Source: JARICQ01 sp964428475
GTDB lineage: Bacteria > Bacillota > Clostridia > Tissierellales > Tissierellaceae
NCBI GenBank assembly: GCA_964428475.1
Contig: CAYRYO010000031.1
Location: 1-20,335 of the forward strand
Direction: 5' to 3'
DNA: 20,335 bases
Shown: positions 1 through 6,700 of the stretch, piece after piece
Position numbering within the stretch: the first letter of the stretch is position 1
Layout of the letters: every line of letters begins with the position of its first letter
The notes under the pieces: generated by a model
Told to the model about the DNA's origin: nothing
Databases searched by the model: none
The model's input: the letters and a program-made list of their open reading frames with translations, nothing else
Program-made: the position numbers and the translations under genes

Positions 1-37
1 ATGCAATACCGTAATATGATAAAAGTTAAGTTAATAA

Positions 38-80
38 TTCCAATATTTAGCCCTCTACGCATTGATTTTCCAACATTTAG
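38..80. repeat. short direct repeat (two 13-base copies)
   Basis: TTCCAATATTTAG at 38-50 and TTCCAACATTTAG at 68-80 differ at one base and start exactly 30 bases apart. They lie in the gene-free stretch downstream of cwlD. The spacing could suit a protein-binding site on one face of the helix, but in sequence this AT-rich it may be chance. No function is assigned. Confidence 0.35.
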
Positions 81-82
81 TC

Positions 83-135
83 ACAGTAAATACTCTTGAT
101 AAATAATTATCATAATATATCTATTATTTCACTGT
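83..135 (-). other. imperfect hairpin behind cwlD
   Basis: ACAGTAAATA (83-92) can pair with TATTTCACTGT (125-135) with one bulged base, and the loop holds a second small hairpin, GATAA (98-102) with TTATC (107-111). On the minus strand the structure begins 8 bases after the cwlD stop, where a terminator would be expected. No run of T follows it, so it is not a canonical intrinsic terminator. It may be a weak terminator or an mRNA 3' end stabiliser. Nothing else is recognisable in bases 1-143 apart from the short direct repeat. Confidence 0.3.
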
Positions 136-143
136 TATCTACT

Positions 144-875
144 TTATTCTTGGTTTTCAAGTTCTTGTTCACTAAAATAATTTAAAAGTCCGGTGTATAT
201 TGCCCAAGCTATTTTTTCTTGATATTGATCATTATTTAAAAGTCTATCTTCTTCTGGATTAGATAGAAATCCGCATTCTACCAATGTTGAAGGTATATTT
301 ATTTCATTTAATAGATATATATTATCCCTTTTTTGAGCTTGCCTTTTATTATCTTCATTTAATACATTCTTAAGTTCACTTTGTATTTTAATTGACAATT
401 CTTCTCCCTCTTTAAATCCTTCTCTATAAAATGTCTGTGCTCCGGAATATTTATTATTTGTAAAGCTATTTAAATGTATTGATATAAATATTTCAATTTC
501 ATTTTCTTCTACTATTTCTTTTCTCTTTGTTAGATCCTCTCTTTTCATTTGTCTCAAACTTTCAGCATTCTCAGAATATAAGCCTATATCCTCTTCTCTT
601 GTCATCACTACAATCCCACCGCTCCCTTCTATAAGTCTCTTTAATTTTAAAGCTATTTTGAGATTGATTTCATCCTCCAATGTACCTCTAATGCTAACAG
701 CACCAGGATCTACTCCTCCATGGCCTGGATCTATACATATGACTCTATTTGATATAGGTAAAAATGTAGGCACTACATCATTATTTTTAATAGATGTCTT
801 TATTAAAAAAACTATTATCAATATAATTATAATAAAGGTAAATATATATCTCTTTTTAAGCAGTTTAATATCCAA
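144..875 (-). CDS. cwlD: N-acetylmuramoyl-L-alanine amidase CwlD (spore cortex)
   Basis: Zinc amidase of the Amidase_3 family, 243 aa. In Bacillus, CwlD strips the peptide from muramic acid in the forespore so that muramic-delta-lactam can form in cortex peptidoglycan, which is needed for germination. Residues 9-27 form one hydrophobic N-terminal segment (signal anchor or signal peptide). The catalytic domain follows from about residue 44, with likely zinc ligands H52 (DPGHGG), E67 and H134 (SIHLNS) and catalytic E200 (VECGFLSN). The start is TTG (873-875), 5 bases behind a strong AAGGAGGGG; no ATG lies near. The position after rplM-rpsI matches Bacillus, where cwlD lies a few genes downstream. 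It is cut off from rpsI by a terminator and has its own promoter-like site. The family call is firm; the CwlD rather than generic-amidase call rests on context and length. Confidence 0.88.
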   Translation of the reverse strand: MDIKLLKKRYIFTFIIIILIIVFLIKTSIKNNDVVPTFLPISNRVICIDPGHGGVDPGAVSIRGTLEDEINLKIALKLKRLIEGSGGIVVMTREEDIGLYSENAESLRQMKREDLTKRKEIVEENEIEIFISIHLNSFTNNKYSGAQTFYREGFKEGEELSIKIQSELKNVLNEDNKRQAQKRDNIYLLNEINIPSTLVECGFLSNPEEDRLLNNDQYQEKIAWAIYTGLLNYFSEQELENQE

Positions 876-931
876 GGTATCCCCTCCTTATACAAATATA
901 TTGTAATAATCTCATATATATTACCTTGTAA

Positions 932-959
932 ATTATAGATATAATTTTAAAAAAGACAA
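932..959 (-). promoter_or_regulatory. candidate promoter for cwlD
   Basis: On the minus strand TTGTCT (954-959) and a perfect TATAAT (932-937) are separated by 16 bases, a sigma-A-type arrangement. The -35 element falls within the T-tract of the rpsI terminator. In Bacillus cwlD is driven by sporulation sigma factors. An ATTACAAT at 900-907 matches the sigma-E -10 consensus at 6 of 8 positions, but I see no matching -35. Which sigma factor acts here cannot be settled from sequence. Confidence 0.45.
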
Positions 960-987
960 AAAAAACGACAAGTTTACTTGTCGTTTT
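950..987 (-). terminator. intrinsic terminator of rplM-rpsI
   Basis: AAAACGACAAG (962-972) and CTTGTCGTTTT (977-987) form a perfect 11-bp stem with a 4-base loop. On the minus strand it is followed directly by a run of Ts (8 in a row across 960-967, then GTC and more Ts to about 950). It starts 19 bases after the rpsI stop codon. This is a textbook rho-independent terminator. Confidence 0.93.
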
Positions 988-1006
988 GTATATAAGTTTA
1001 TAAATA

Positions 1007-1399
1007 TTATCTCTTTGAGAATTGTGGAGATTTTCTCGCTTTTTTAAGACCATATTTCTTTCTCTCTACCATTCTTGAATCTCTAGTTAAGAATCCAGCT
1101 TTTTTAAGTATAGGTCTTAACTCTCCATCAGATTCTATCAAAGCTCTAGCTATACCATGTCTTATAGCACCTGCTTGACCAGTAAAACCCCCACCTCCTA
1201 CATTTACTAAAACGTCATATTTATCATTTGTATCAGTGATAAGTAGCGGTTCTTTTGCTAATACTCGTAGTGTTTCATAATTGAAATACTCATCTATATC
1301 TTTTTTGTTTATAATTACCTTCCCATTTCCTGGTACAAGTCTTACTCTTGCAACAGAAGTCTTTCTTCTTCCTGTTCCCCAAAATTGTATATTAGCCAC
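1007..1399 (-). CDS. rpsI: 30S ribosomal protein S9
   Basis: Small-subunit protein S9 (uS9), 130 aa, full length. It binds 16S rRNA in the head, and its basic C-terminal tail reaches the P-site tRNA anticodon stem-loop. The family landmarks are GTGRRKTSVARVRL (residues 8-21), the glycine-rich NVGGGGFTGQAGAIRHGIAR stretch and the tail ending KSPQFSKR, with the invariant final KR. The start is GTG (1397-1399) behind GGAGG with about 7 bases of spacing. It lies 25 bases behind rplM, its usual partner, and is the last gene before a strong terminator. Confidence 0.98.
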   Translation of the reverse strand: MANIQFWGTGRRKTSVARVRLVPGNGKVIINKKDIDEYFNYETLRVLAKEPLLITDTNDKYDVLVNVGGGGFTGQAGAIRHGIARALIESDGELRPILKKAGFLTRDSRMVERKKYGLKKARKSPQFSKR

Positions 1400-1424
1400 G
1401 TATAGTCCTCCTTTCTACTCTATA

Positions 1425-1853
1425 TTAAAATTCGTATTTTTCAGGATTTTGTGCTTGATGATTGTGTTCAGATCCAGCATATACCTTCATTTTTTTAATC
1501 ATCCCTCTTCCTAAACTGCTCTTTGGAAGCATACCTTTTACTGCTAGTTCTATTATCTTTTCAGGTTTATCTTGAACCATTTTTTTATATGGTATCTCTT
1601 TTAGTCCTCCTGGATGTCCAGTGTGATAAACATAGTTTTTCTGATTCCACTTATTTCCTGTTAACTTAACTTTTTCTGCATTTATAATAATAACAAAATC
1701 ACCTGTATCTACGTGTGGAGTATATATTGGCTTATTTTTTCCACTCAATATATTAGCTATCTCTGTAGACATTCTACCAAGCACTTTGTTTTCAGCGTCG
1801 ATTACATACCATTTTCTTTCTACTTCATTTGTCTTAGCCATAAAGCTTTTCAT
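1425..1853 (-). CDS. rplM: 50S ribosomal protein L13
   Basis: Large-subunit protein L13 (uL13), 142 aa, an early-assembly 23S rRNA binder. Recognisable parts are ERKWYVIDA near the N-terminus, TPHVDTGDFVIIINAEK in the middle, HTGHPGG, and the MLPKSSLGR and YAGSEHNHQAQNPE motifs near the C-terminus. The ATG at 1851-1853 has GGAGGG 6 bases upstream and gives a short leader (MKSF) before the MAK that resembles the start of many homologues. The Bacillus protein has a similar extension. It forms a two-gene unit with rpsI and appears to have its own promoter and a structured 5' leader, described separately. Confidence 0.98.
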   Translation of the reverse strand: MKSFMAKTNEVERKWYVIDAENKVLGRMSTEIANILSGKNKPIYTPHVDTGDFVIIINAEKVKLTGNKWNQKNYVYHTGHPGGLKEIPYKKMVQDKPEKIIELAVKGMLPKSSLGRGMIKKMKVYAGSEHNHQAQNPEKYEF

Positions 1854-1878
1854 CGTTTTCCCTCCCTATATTAACTTT

Positions 1879-1921
1879 GAGTCTTTTCATTAAAAAAGTT
1901 CCGGGCCTTTTTAAACACTCT
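1879..1921 (-). promoter_or_regulatory. structured 5' leader of rplM (L13 leader-like)
   Basis: On the minus strand the predicted transcript opens with GAGT (1917-1920), which pairs with ACTC (1879-1882). Inside it AAAAAG (1907-1912) pairs with CTTTTT (1893-1898) around the loop GCCCGGAA, and a few more A-T pairs follow after a bulge. Low-GC Gram-positives are known to carry an autoregulatory L13 leader RNA at exactly this place (Rfam family L13_leader). Position and architecture fit, but I have not matched the family consensus base by base. Confidence 0.5.
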
Positions 1922-1927
1922 TATAAC

Positions 1928-1956
1928 ATTTTAATATATTCAATTATCATTGTCAA
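1928..1956 (-). promoter_or_regulatory. strong promoter for rplM-rpsI
   Basis: A perfect -35 TTGACA (1951-1956) and a -10 TAAAAT (1928-1933) are separated by 17 bases on the minus strand. The -35 box lies inside the last codons of truA (L-D-N-D-N). Transcription should start near 1921, which is precisely where the rplM leader stem begins. This agreement between two independently seen elements raises confidence. Confidence 0.75.
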
Positions 1957-2701
1957 GATATTTCTCACTATAAAACACCTTTTCTAAATATAATCCATGT
2001 GCTGGTGCCGTTATTCCAGCATACCTTCTCTTTTTGCCATCAATTATCCCTGATAGCTCTTCTATCTGTATTTTCCCTACTCCTACTTGCAATAACGTAC
2101 CCACTATTATCCTTATCATATATCTTAAAAAACTATTTCCTTGTATAACAAATTCTATAAAATCACCATTCTTTTCTACTGAAATATCTGTTATTGTTCT
2201 AATCGTACTTTTTGCAAAGCATCTTTTAGCCATAAAAGATTTAAAGTCATGAGTTCCTATAAGATATTTGGATGCTCTCATTATTTTTTCTAAATCCACA
2301 TCATATGAATAATGATAATATAAATTTCTATAAAGAGCTCTTGGAAGTTTTCCATTATATACCTTATACCTATATATCTTACCCCTTGCATCAAATCTAG
2401 AGTGAAATCTAATATCTACCTCTTGAGAATCTACAATAGTTATATCGTCAGGTAAATGCTCTTGCAGTGCAAGTTTATAGTTTTCCCCTGGGATTATTGA
2501 CCCTGTCCTAAAATTTGCCACTTGACCAAGTGCATGAACTCCCTTATCAGTTCTGCCTGATGCAATTAGTTTTATATCTTCTCCTATGAGTCTATATACT
2601 GCATTTTCAACATTTTCCTGTATAGTATCTACATCGTCTTGTCTTTGCCAGCCTGAATAAGCTGTTCCTTCATATTCAATAATAAGTTTTATATTCTTCA
2701 T
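1940..2701 (-). CDS. truA: tRNA pseudouridine(38-40) synthase TruA
   Basis: Converts uridines 38, 39 and 40 in the anticodon stem of many tRNAs to pseudouridine. 253 aa, the usual size. The N-terminal IEYEGTAYSGWQRQ and the catalytic motif SGRTDKGVHALGQVA with nucleophile D52 are intact. Other family parts are RFHSRFDARGKIYRYKV and HDFKSFMA. The ATG at 2699-2701 lies only 3 bases after the ecfT stop, and its ribosome binding site is weak (GGGG), so translation may depend on coupling to ecfT. The order ecfT-truA-rplM is common in Firmicutes. Its 3' end contains the rplM -35 box. Confidence 0.97.
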   Translation of the reverse strand: MKNIKLIIEYEGTAYSGWQRQDDVDTIQENVENAVYRLIGEDIKLIASGRTDKGVHALGQVANFRTGSIIPGENYKLALQEHLPDDITIVDSQEVDIRFHSRFDARGKIYRYKVYNGKLPRALYRNLYYHYSYDVDLEKIMRASKYLIGTHDFKSFMAKRCFAKSTIRTITDISVEKNGDFIEFVIQGNSFLRYMIRIIVGTLLQVGVGKIQIEELSGIIDGKKRRYAGITAPAHGLYLEKVFYSEKYLDNDN

Positions 2702-2704
2702 AAA

Positions 2705-3508
2705 TTACCCCATTAAAAACCTAGATGAAACGATCAGACCAAAGAAAAGAATAGAAGTAAAAAGAATAACTATATCTTTTCTGTCTAGTTTCAATTCATT
2801 GAGTCTTGTTCTATTATCTCCACCTCTATAACATCTTGCTTCCATAGCCGTAGCAAGTTCTTCTGCTCTTCTAAATGCATTGATAAATAGTGGGACTAAT
2901 AGCGGAACTAGATTCTTTGCACGCCTCAATATATTGCCAGATTCAAAATCTGCACCTCTTGCCATTTGAGCCTTCATTATCTTATCCGTTTCTTCAAGAA
3001 GTGTAGGAATAAATCTAAGTGCTATTGTCATCATCATAGCTAGTTCATGTGCTGGAAGTCCTATCTTTTTAAATGGATTTAAAAGACTTTCTATTCCATC
3101 TGTTAAAGCTATTGGAGATGTTGTAAGGGTTAAAAGTGACGTCCCAGTTATTAAAAATATAAGTCTAAGTGCCATAAATACAGCAAAATAAAGTCCTTCT
3201 TTTGTAATTGCAAGAGGACCCACCCTCCACAAAACTTCTCCTTTGGTTAGGAAGATATTGATAGAAAATGTAATTAATATAATAAATATAAGAGGCTTAA
3301 GCCCTTTTAATATATAATTAAAAGGAAGGCCTGATATCTTAATAATTCCAAGTATAAAACCAAGTATAAACACATAGGGGATAAAATTATTTATGAAAAA
3401 TAATGAGCCTATGAATAAAGTTACTATAATCATTTTTATTCTAGGATCTAGCCTGTGAATTATGCTATTTCCTGGAAAGTATTGTCCTATTGTTATATCT
3501 TTAAGCAT
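2705..3508 (-). CDS. ecfT: energy-coupling factor transporter transmembrane protein EcfT
   Basis: Integral membrane coupling subunit of group II ECF importers. It joins the two ATPases to exchangeable substrate-binding S components for vitamins or metals. 267 aa with several hydrophobic segments (about 25-58, 68-88, 105-128 and a C-terminal one at 246-264). The coupling helices carry the family's Ala-Arg-Gly-type motifs: ARG at 183-185 and ARCYRGG at 224-230. The start is taken at ATG (3506-3508), 8 bases from AAGGAG, rather than the GTG just before it. It overlaps ecfA2 by 8 bases. No S component is encoded nearby, as expected for the shared module. Confidence 0.95.
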   Translation of the reverse strand: MLKDITIGQYFPGNSIIHRLDPRIKMIIVTLFIGSLFFINNFIPYVFILGFILGIIKISGLPFNYILKGLKPLIFIILITFSINIFLTKGEVLWRVGPLAITKEGLYFAVFMALRLIFLITGTSLLTLTTSPIALTDGIESLLNPFKKIGLPAHELAMMMTIALRFIPTLLEETDKIMKAQMARGADFESGNILRRAKNLVPLLVPLFINAFRRAEELATAMEARCYRGGDNRTRLNELKLDRKDIVILFTSILFFGLIVSSRFLMG

Positions 3509-4364
3509 CACTCTTACTCCTTATGTATCTTAATATTTCATCTCGTCCTTCTGCTACGGTTAACACAGTTTCTTTTACATCATTTCCCCTATTATGATAC
3601 GCTTTCATAAACTCGGTTATCTGGGGTACTCCAAGGCCTATGTTCTTTAATTCATCTGATCTTCTAAATATTTCTAGTGTGCTATCATCCATCACAACTT
3701 TTCCCCTATGCATTACAAGTATTCTATCAACTAATTTTGCTATGTCTTCCATGCTATGTGATACCAGTATTATCGTTATATCCCCACTTTTATATAGCTT
3801 GTTGATTTCTCCAAGTATCTCATCTCTGCCTCTTGGGTCAAGTCCTGCTGTGGGCTCATCTAGTATCAATATCTTAGGCTTCATAGCAATGACGCCTGCT
3901 ATTGCAACCCTTCTCTTTTGACCTCCGCTGAGTTCAAATGGCGACCTGTCCTTTAGGGTTTCATAGTCAAGGCCTACTAGCTCCATAGAATCCTTTACAC
4001 GCATCTTTATTTCATTTTCACTTAATCCCAAATTCTTTGGTCCAAATGCAATGTCTTTATATATTGTTTCTTCAAATAATTGATGCTCTGGATATTGAAA
4101 TACTAGACCAACTTTTTGCCTTATAGACTTTAAATTTGTATCTTTCTTTGTTATGTCTTGACCGTCTATGATGATACTACCTGATGTAGGCTTCATCAAA
4201 CCATTTAAGTGCTGAACTAAGGTTGATTTACCTGAACCAGTATGGCCTATTAATCCAATAAATTCACCTTCATCAATCTCTAGGTTTATATTATCTAATG
4301 CCTTCTTTTCAAAAGGAGTATTAGGATTATATATATAATTCAAATCACTTATTTTCATAATCAT
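3501..4364 (-). CDS. ecfA2: energy-coupling factor transporter ATPase EcfA2
   Basis: One of the paired ABC ATPases that power the ECF importer by ATP hydrolysis on the cytoplasmic face. 287 aa. Seen: Walker A GHTGSGKST (40-48), Q-loop Q90 in VFQYPEHQ, signature LSGGQ (145-149), Walker B ILILDE with D169 and E170, and switch H203. The VFQYPEHQLFEETI stretch is typical of EcfA2. The ATG at 4362-4364 overlaps the TGA of ecfA1 as ATGA. A second ATG two codons on is also possible. The C-terminal part after about residue 215 is the ECF-specific extension. Confidence 0.96.
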   Translation of the reverse strand: MIMKISDLNYIYNPNTPFEKKALDNINLEIDEGEFIGLIGHTGSGKSTLVQHLNGLMKPTSGSIIIDGQDITKKDTNLKSIRQKVGLVFQYPEHQLFEETIYKDIAFGPKNLGLSENEIKMRVKDSMELVGLDYETLKDRSPFELSGGQKRRVAIAGVIAMKPKILILDEPTAGLDPRGRDEILGEINKLYKSGDITIILVSHSMEDIAKLVDRILVMHRGKVVMDDSTLEIFRRSDELKNIGLGVPQITEFMKAYHNRGNDVKETVLTVAEGRDEILRYIRSKSDA

Positions 4365-5194
4365 AGTAATTCCACCAATTCTTCTATAGATAAAATATCT
4401 CTTTTTAAATTAATTCCCGATTTTATAAGTTCATATGCAAGTTCCGTTACTTGTGGAACATCTAAACCATAAGATTTTACTTTGTCAACTTGACTAAATA
4501 TTTCTTTAGGTGTTCCTTCCATGACTATCTCGCCTTCTTCCATGACTAATACTCTATCTCCCTGGACTGCCTCATCCATATAATGAGTTATAAGTACTAT
4601 TGTCTTTTCATCGTCTTCATTTAATCTCTTTATGGTATTCATGACCTCTATTCTTCCATTTGGATCAAGCATCGAAGTTGGCTCATCAAAAATAATACAA
4701 TCTGGCTTCATAGCAAGTATACCTGCTATAGCGACTCTTTGTTTTTGTCCTCCAGATAATAGATGTGGAGCATGCCTTTTATATTCTGACATTTCAACCA
4801 AGTCTAATGCTTCATCTACTCTCTTTCTAATTTCAGCGGGTGGAATCCCAAGATTTTCTGGCCCAAAAGCTACATCTTCTTCTACTATAGTAGCCACGAT
4901 TTGATTATCTGGGTTTTGAAATACCATACCTGCCTTTTCTCTTATATCCCATATTTGTTCGTCATCTTTGGTATTCATACCCATTACATCTACGTCTCCA
5001 TGAGTAGGTATAAGGAGTCCATTCATAAGCTTTGCCAGAGTTGATTTTCCCGAACCATTATGTCCTAAAATTACCAAAAACTCACCTTTTTTTACTTCTA
5101 TATTGATGTTTTTTACAGCTTTTTGAATACTATCGTCAATAAGTGACTTGTACTCATATGTCACATCTTTTATTTTAATCATTGCATCATCCAT
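4361..5194 (-). CDS. ecfA1: energy-coupling factor transporter ATPase EcfA1
   Basis: First ATPase of the ECF pair, forming a heterodimer with EcfA2 beneath EcfT. 277 aa from the chosen start. Walker A GHNGSGKST (44-52), Q93 in VFQNPDNQ, LSGGQ (146-150), Walker B CIIFDE with D170 and E171, and H204 are all present, so it should be catalytically competent. The frame extends 13 codons further upstream, but ATG at 5192-5194 is preferred: GAGGG sits 5 bases upstream and the reading MDDAMIKIKDVTYEY fits the family's N-terminus. It is the first gene of its unit, with a clear promoter upstream, and its TGA overlaps the ecfA2 ATG. Confidence 0.95.
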   Translation of the reverse strand: MDDAMIKIKDVTYEYKSLIDDSIQKAVKNINIEVKKGEFLVILGHNGSGKSTLAKLMNGLLIPTHGDVDVMGMNTKDDEQIWDIREKAGMVFQNPDNQIVATIVEEDVAFGPENLGIPPAEIRKRVDEALDLVEMSEYKRHAPHLLSGGQKQRVAIAGILAMKPDCIIFDEPTSMLDPNGRIEVMNTIKRLNEDDEKTIVLITHYMDEAVQGDRVLVMEEGEIVMEGTPKEIFSQVDKVKSYGLDVPQVTELAYELIKSGINLKRDILSIEELVELL

Positions 5195-5240
5195 TTCATC
5201 CCTCAATTCAAAATAGAAATCTATATTTAACATTCAATAT

Positions 5241-5269
5241 AATATAGCATAACAATCATAATTTCACAA
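5241..5269 (-). promoter_or_regulatory. promoter of ecfA1-ecfA2-ecfT-truA
   Basis: On the minus strand TTGTGA (5264-5269) and TATATT (5241-5246) are 17 bases apart, and the -10 is preceded by TGC, an extended -10. Transcription would start near 5234 and leave a leader of about 40 bases before the ecfA1 ATG. It follows the rplQ terminator directly. Confidence 0.65.
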
Positions 5270-5290
5270 TAAAAAATAAAATTACATATA

Positions 5291-5319
5291 CAAAAGGGAC
5301 TAAGTTAAAACTTAATCCC
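5291..5319 (-). terminator. terminator after rplQ (end of the long ribosomal operon)
   Basis: GGGACTAAGTT (5296-5306) and AACTTAATCCC (5309-5319) are an inverted repeat. In the minus-strand RNA the single mismatch becomes a U-G wobble, so the stem is continuous. A short TTTT (5292-5295) then GTATATG follows. The stem is good but the U-tract is short, so partial read-through into ecfA1 is likely. Confidence 0.65.
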
Positions 5320-5325
5320 CTACCT

Positions 5326-5667
5326 CTATACTAATTCTAATATTGCAATTTCTGCTCCGTCACCACGGCGAGGTCCAACTCTTAGTACTCTAGTATACCC
5401 ACCATTTCTATCTTCGTATTTAGGTGCGATTTCGTCAAATAGTTTTGTAACGATATCTTCTTCATATACATAAGCTAAAACTTGTCTTCTTGCATGTAGA
5501 TCTCCTCTTTTTCCTAAGGTAATCATTTTATCTGTCATTCTTTTAGCTTCTTTAGCTCTAGTAACAGTTGTTTCTATTCTTTCATTTTTCAACAGAGATG
5601 TCACTAGATTTCTAAGCATTGCTTGCCTATGATCTGTAGGGCGACCAAGTTTTCTTAATGTTGTCAC
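5326..5667 (-). CDS. rplQ: 50S ribosomal protein L17
   Basis: Large-subunit protein L17 (bL17), 113 aa, near the outer mouth of the exit tunnel. The N-terminal core RKLGRPTDHRQAMLRNL, the MITLGKRGDLHARRQ motif and the C-terminal YTRVLRVGPRRGDGAEIAILEL are all characteristic. The start is GTG (5665-5667), 7 bases behind AGGAGG; the nearby ATG is out of frame. It is the last gene of the alpha block, 23 bases behind rpoA, and a terminator follows. Confidence 0.98.
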   Translation of the reverse strand: MTTLRKLGRPTDHRQAMLRNLVTSLLKNERIETTVTRAKEAKRMTDKMITLGKRGDLHARRQVLAYVYEEDIVTKLFDEIAPKYEDRNGGYTRVLRVGPRRGDGAEIAILELV

Positions 5668-5690
5668 ATTTATCCCTCCTTCATGCCTTG

Positions 5691-6644
5691 TTATTCATCA
5701 GATTTTTTTAAGCTTAATCCTAATTCAGCAAGTTTTCTTTGTACTTCCTCAAGGGATTTCTTACCAAGATTTCTTACTTTCATCATATCTTCTTCATTCT
5801 TTTCTACCAGCTCTTCAACTGTATTTATAGTTGCTCTTTTTAGACAATTGTAACTTCTAACAGAAAGGTCTAATTCTTCAATTGTCATTTCCAGAACTTT
5901 TTCTTTTTTATCTTCTTCTTTTTCTACCATTATCTCTACTTCATTTACATGTTCTGTAAGTCCAATAAATAGATTTAAATGTTCTGTAAGTATCTTTGCT
6001 CCAAGAGAAGTAGCTTCATCTGCACTAATTGTGCCATTTGTCCAAACTTCAAGTACTAATCTATCAAGATTTGTTATTTGACCAACTCTTGTATTTTCTA
6101 CTGCAAAGTTTACTTTTGTAACAGGAGTAAAAGATGAATCAACTGGGATTTCTCCAACAGATTGATTTTCTTTTTTATTTTTTTCTGCTACATCATATCC
6201 TCTACCCTTTTTAATTTCGAGTTCTATATAAAGATCTCCATCATCGTTTACAGTAGCTATGTGATGATCTGTATTTATTATCTCAACATCTGTCCCTGTA
6301 ATTATATCGCCAGCAGTGATAGTTTGTGCACCTTTTGCTTCTATTCGAAGTACAGCAGGATCATCTCCATGTATCTTTGCAGCAATTCCTTTTATATTTA
6401 AGATTATTTCTGGAACATCTTCTAATATCCCAGGTATCGTCGAAAATTCATGAAGTACACCTTGAATCTTTATAGAAGAAATAGCAGCTCCAGGTAAGGA
6501 TGATAGTAAAACTCTTCTAAGAGAATTTCCTAAACTAATTGCATAACCTCTTTCAAGAGGTTCTACCATGAATTTACCATAAGATTCATCATCACTTAAT
6601 TCTAAAATTTCAATTCTCGGCTTCTCAATCTCCATCATTAACAT
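5691..6644 (-). CDS. rpoA: DNA-directed RNA polymerase subunit alpha
   Basis: Alpha subunit that dimerises to scaffold RNA polymerase. 317 aa. The N-terminal domain (to about 235) contains EPLERGYAISLGNSLRRVLL, PGAAISSIKI and VENTRVGQITNLDRL. An acidic linker (VEKEEDKKEKV) leads to the C-terminal DNA- and activator-binding domain (SVRSYNCLKRATINTVEEL, MMKVRNLGKKSLEEV). Three in-frame ATGs lie close together (6642-6644, 6636-6638, 6633-6635). AAGGAGG is 4 bases from the first and 10 from the second. Homologues usually begin M(x)EIEKP, so the second or third may be the real start. The ribosome binding site can be covered by an upstream CCCTC, described separately. Confidence 0.98.
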   Translation of the reverse strand: MLMMEIEKPRIEILELSDDESYGKFMVEPLERGYAISLGNSLRRVLLSSLPGAAISSIKIQGVLHEFSTIPGILEDVPEIILNIKGIAAKIHGDDPAVLRIEAKGAQTITAGDIITGTDVEIINTDHHIATVNDDGDLYIELEIKKGRGYDVAEKNKKENQSVGEIPVDSSFTPVTKVNFAVENTRVGQITNLDRLVLEVWTNGTISADEATSLGAKILTEHLNLFIGLTEHVNEVEIMVEKEEDKKEKVLEMTIEELDLSVRSYNCLKRATINTVEELVEKNEEDMMKVRNLGKKSLEEVQRKLAELGLSLKKSDE

Positions 6645-6646
6645 TA

Positions 6647-6688
6647 ACCCTCCTTAAAGTTAGTTTGTTAAAATATGAGGGTAACTTT
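6647..6688 (-). promoter_or_regulatory. possible switch over the rpoA ribosome binding site
   Basis: In the 56-base rpsD-rpoA spacer, minus-strand ACCCTC (6677-6682) is complementary to GAGGGT (6647-6652), the core of the rpoA Shine-Dalgarno. Beside them AAAGTTA (6682-6688) is complementary to TAACTTT (6656-6662). The four arms come in the order a, b, a', b', so the pairings are either mutually exclusive or form a pseudoknot with almost no first loop. No known RNA family is claimed. Confidence 0.4.
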
Positions 6689-6700
6689 TCATAAATAATA

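Noticed and set aside
98..125. TTGATA followed by AT-rich -10-like sequence on the plus strand near base 100
   Set aside because: It would fire antisense into cwlD, and sequence this AT-rich gives such matches by chance.
658..906. 82-codon plus-strand frame opposite cwlD
   Set aside because: Mirror of the conserved amidase domain; no ribosome binding site.
865..1053. 62-codon minus-strand frame across the rpsI terminator into cwlD
   Set aside because: It runs through the terminator stem and the cwlD ribosome binding site and has no protein-like pattern.
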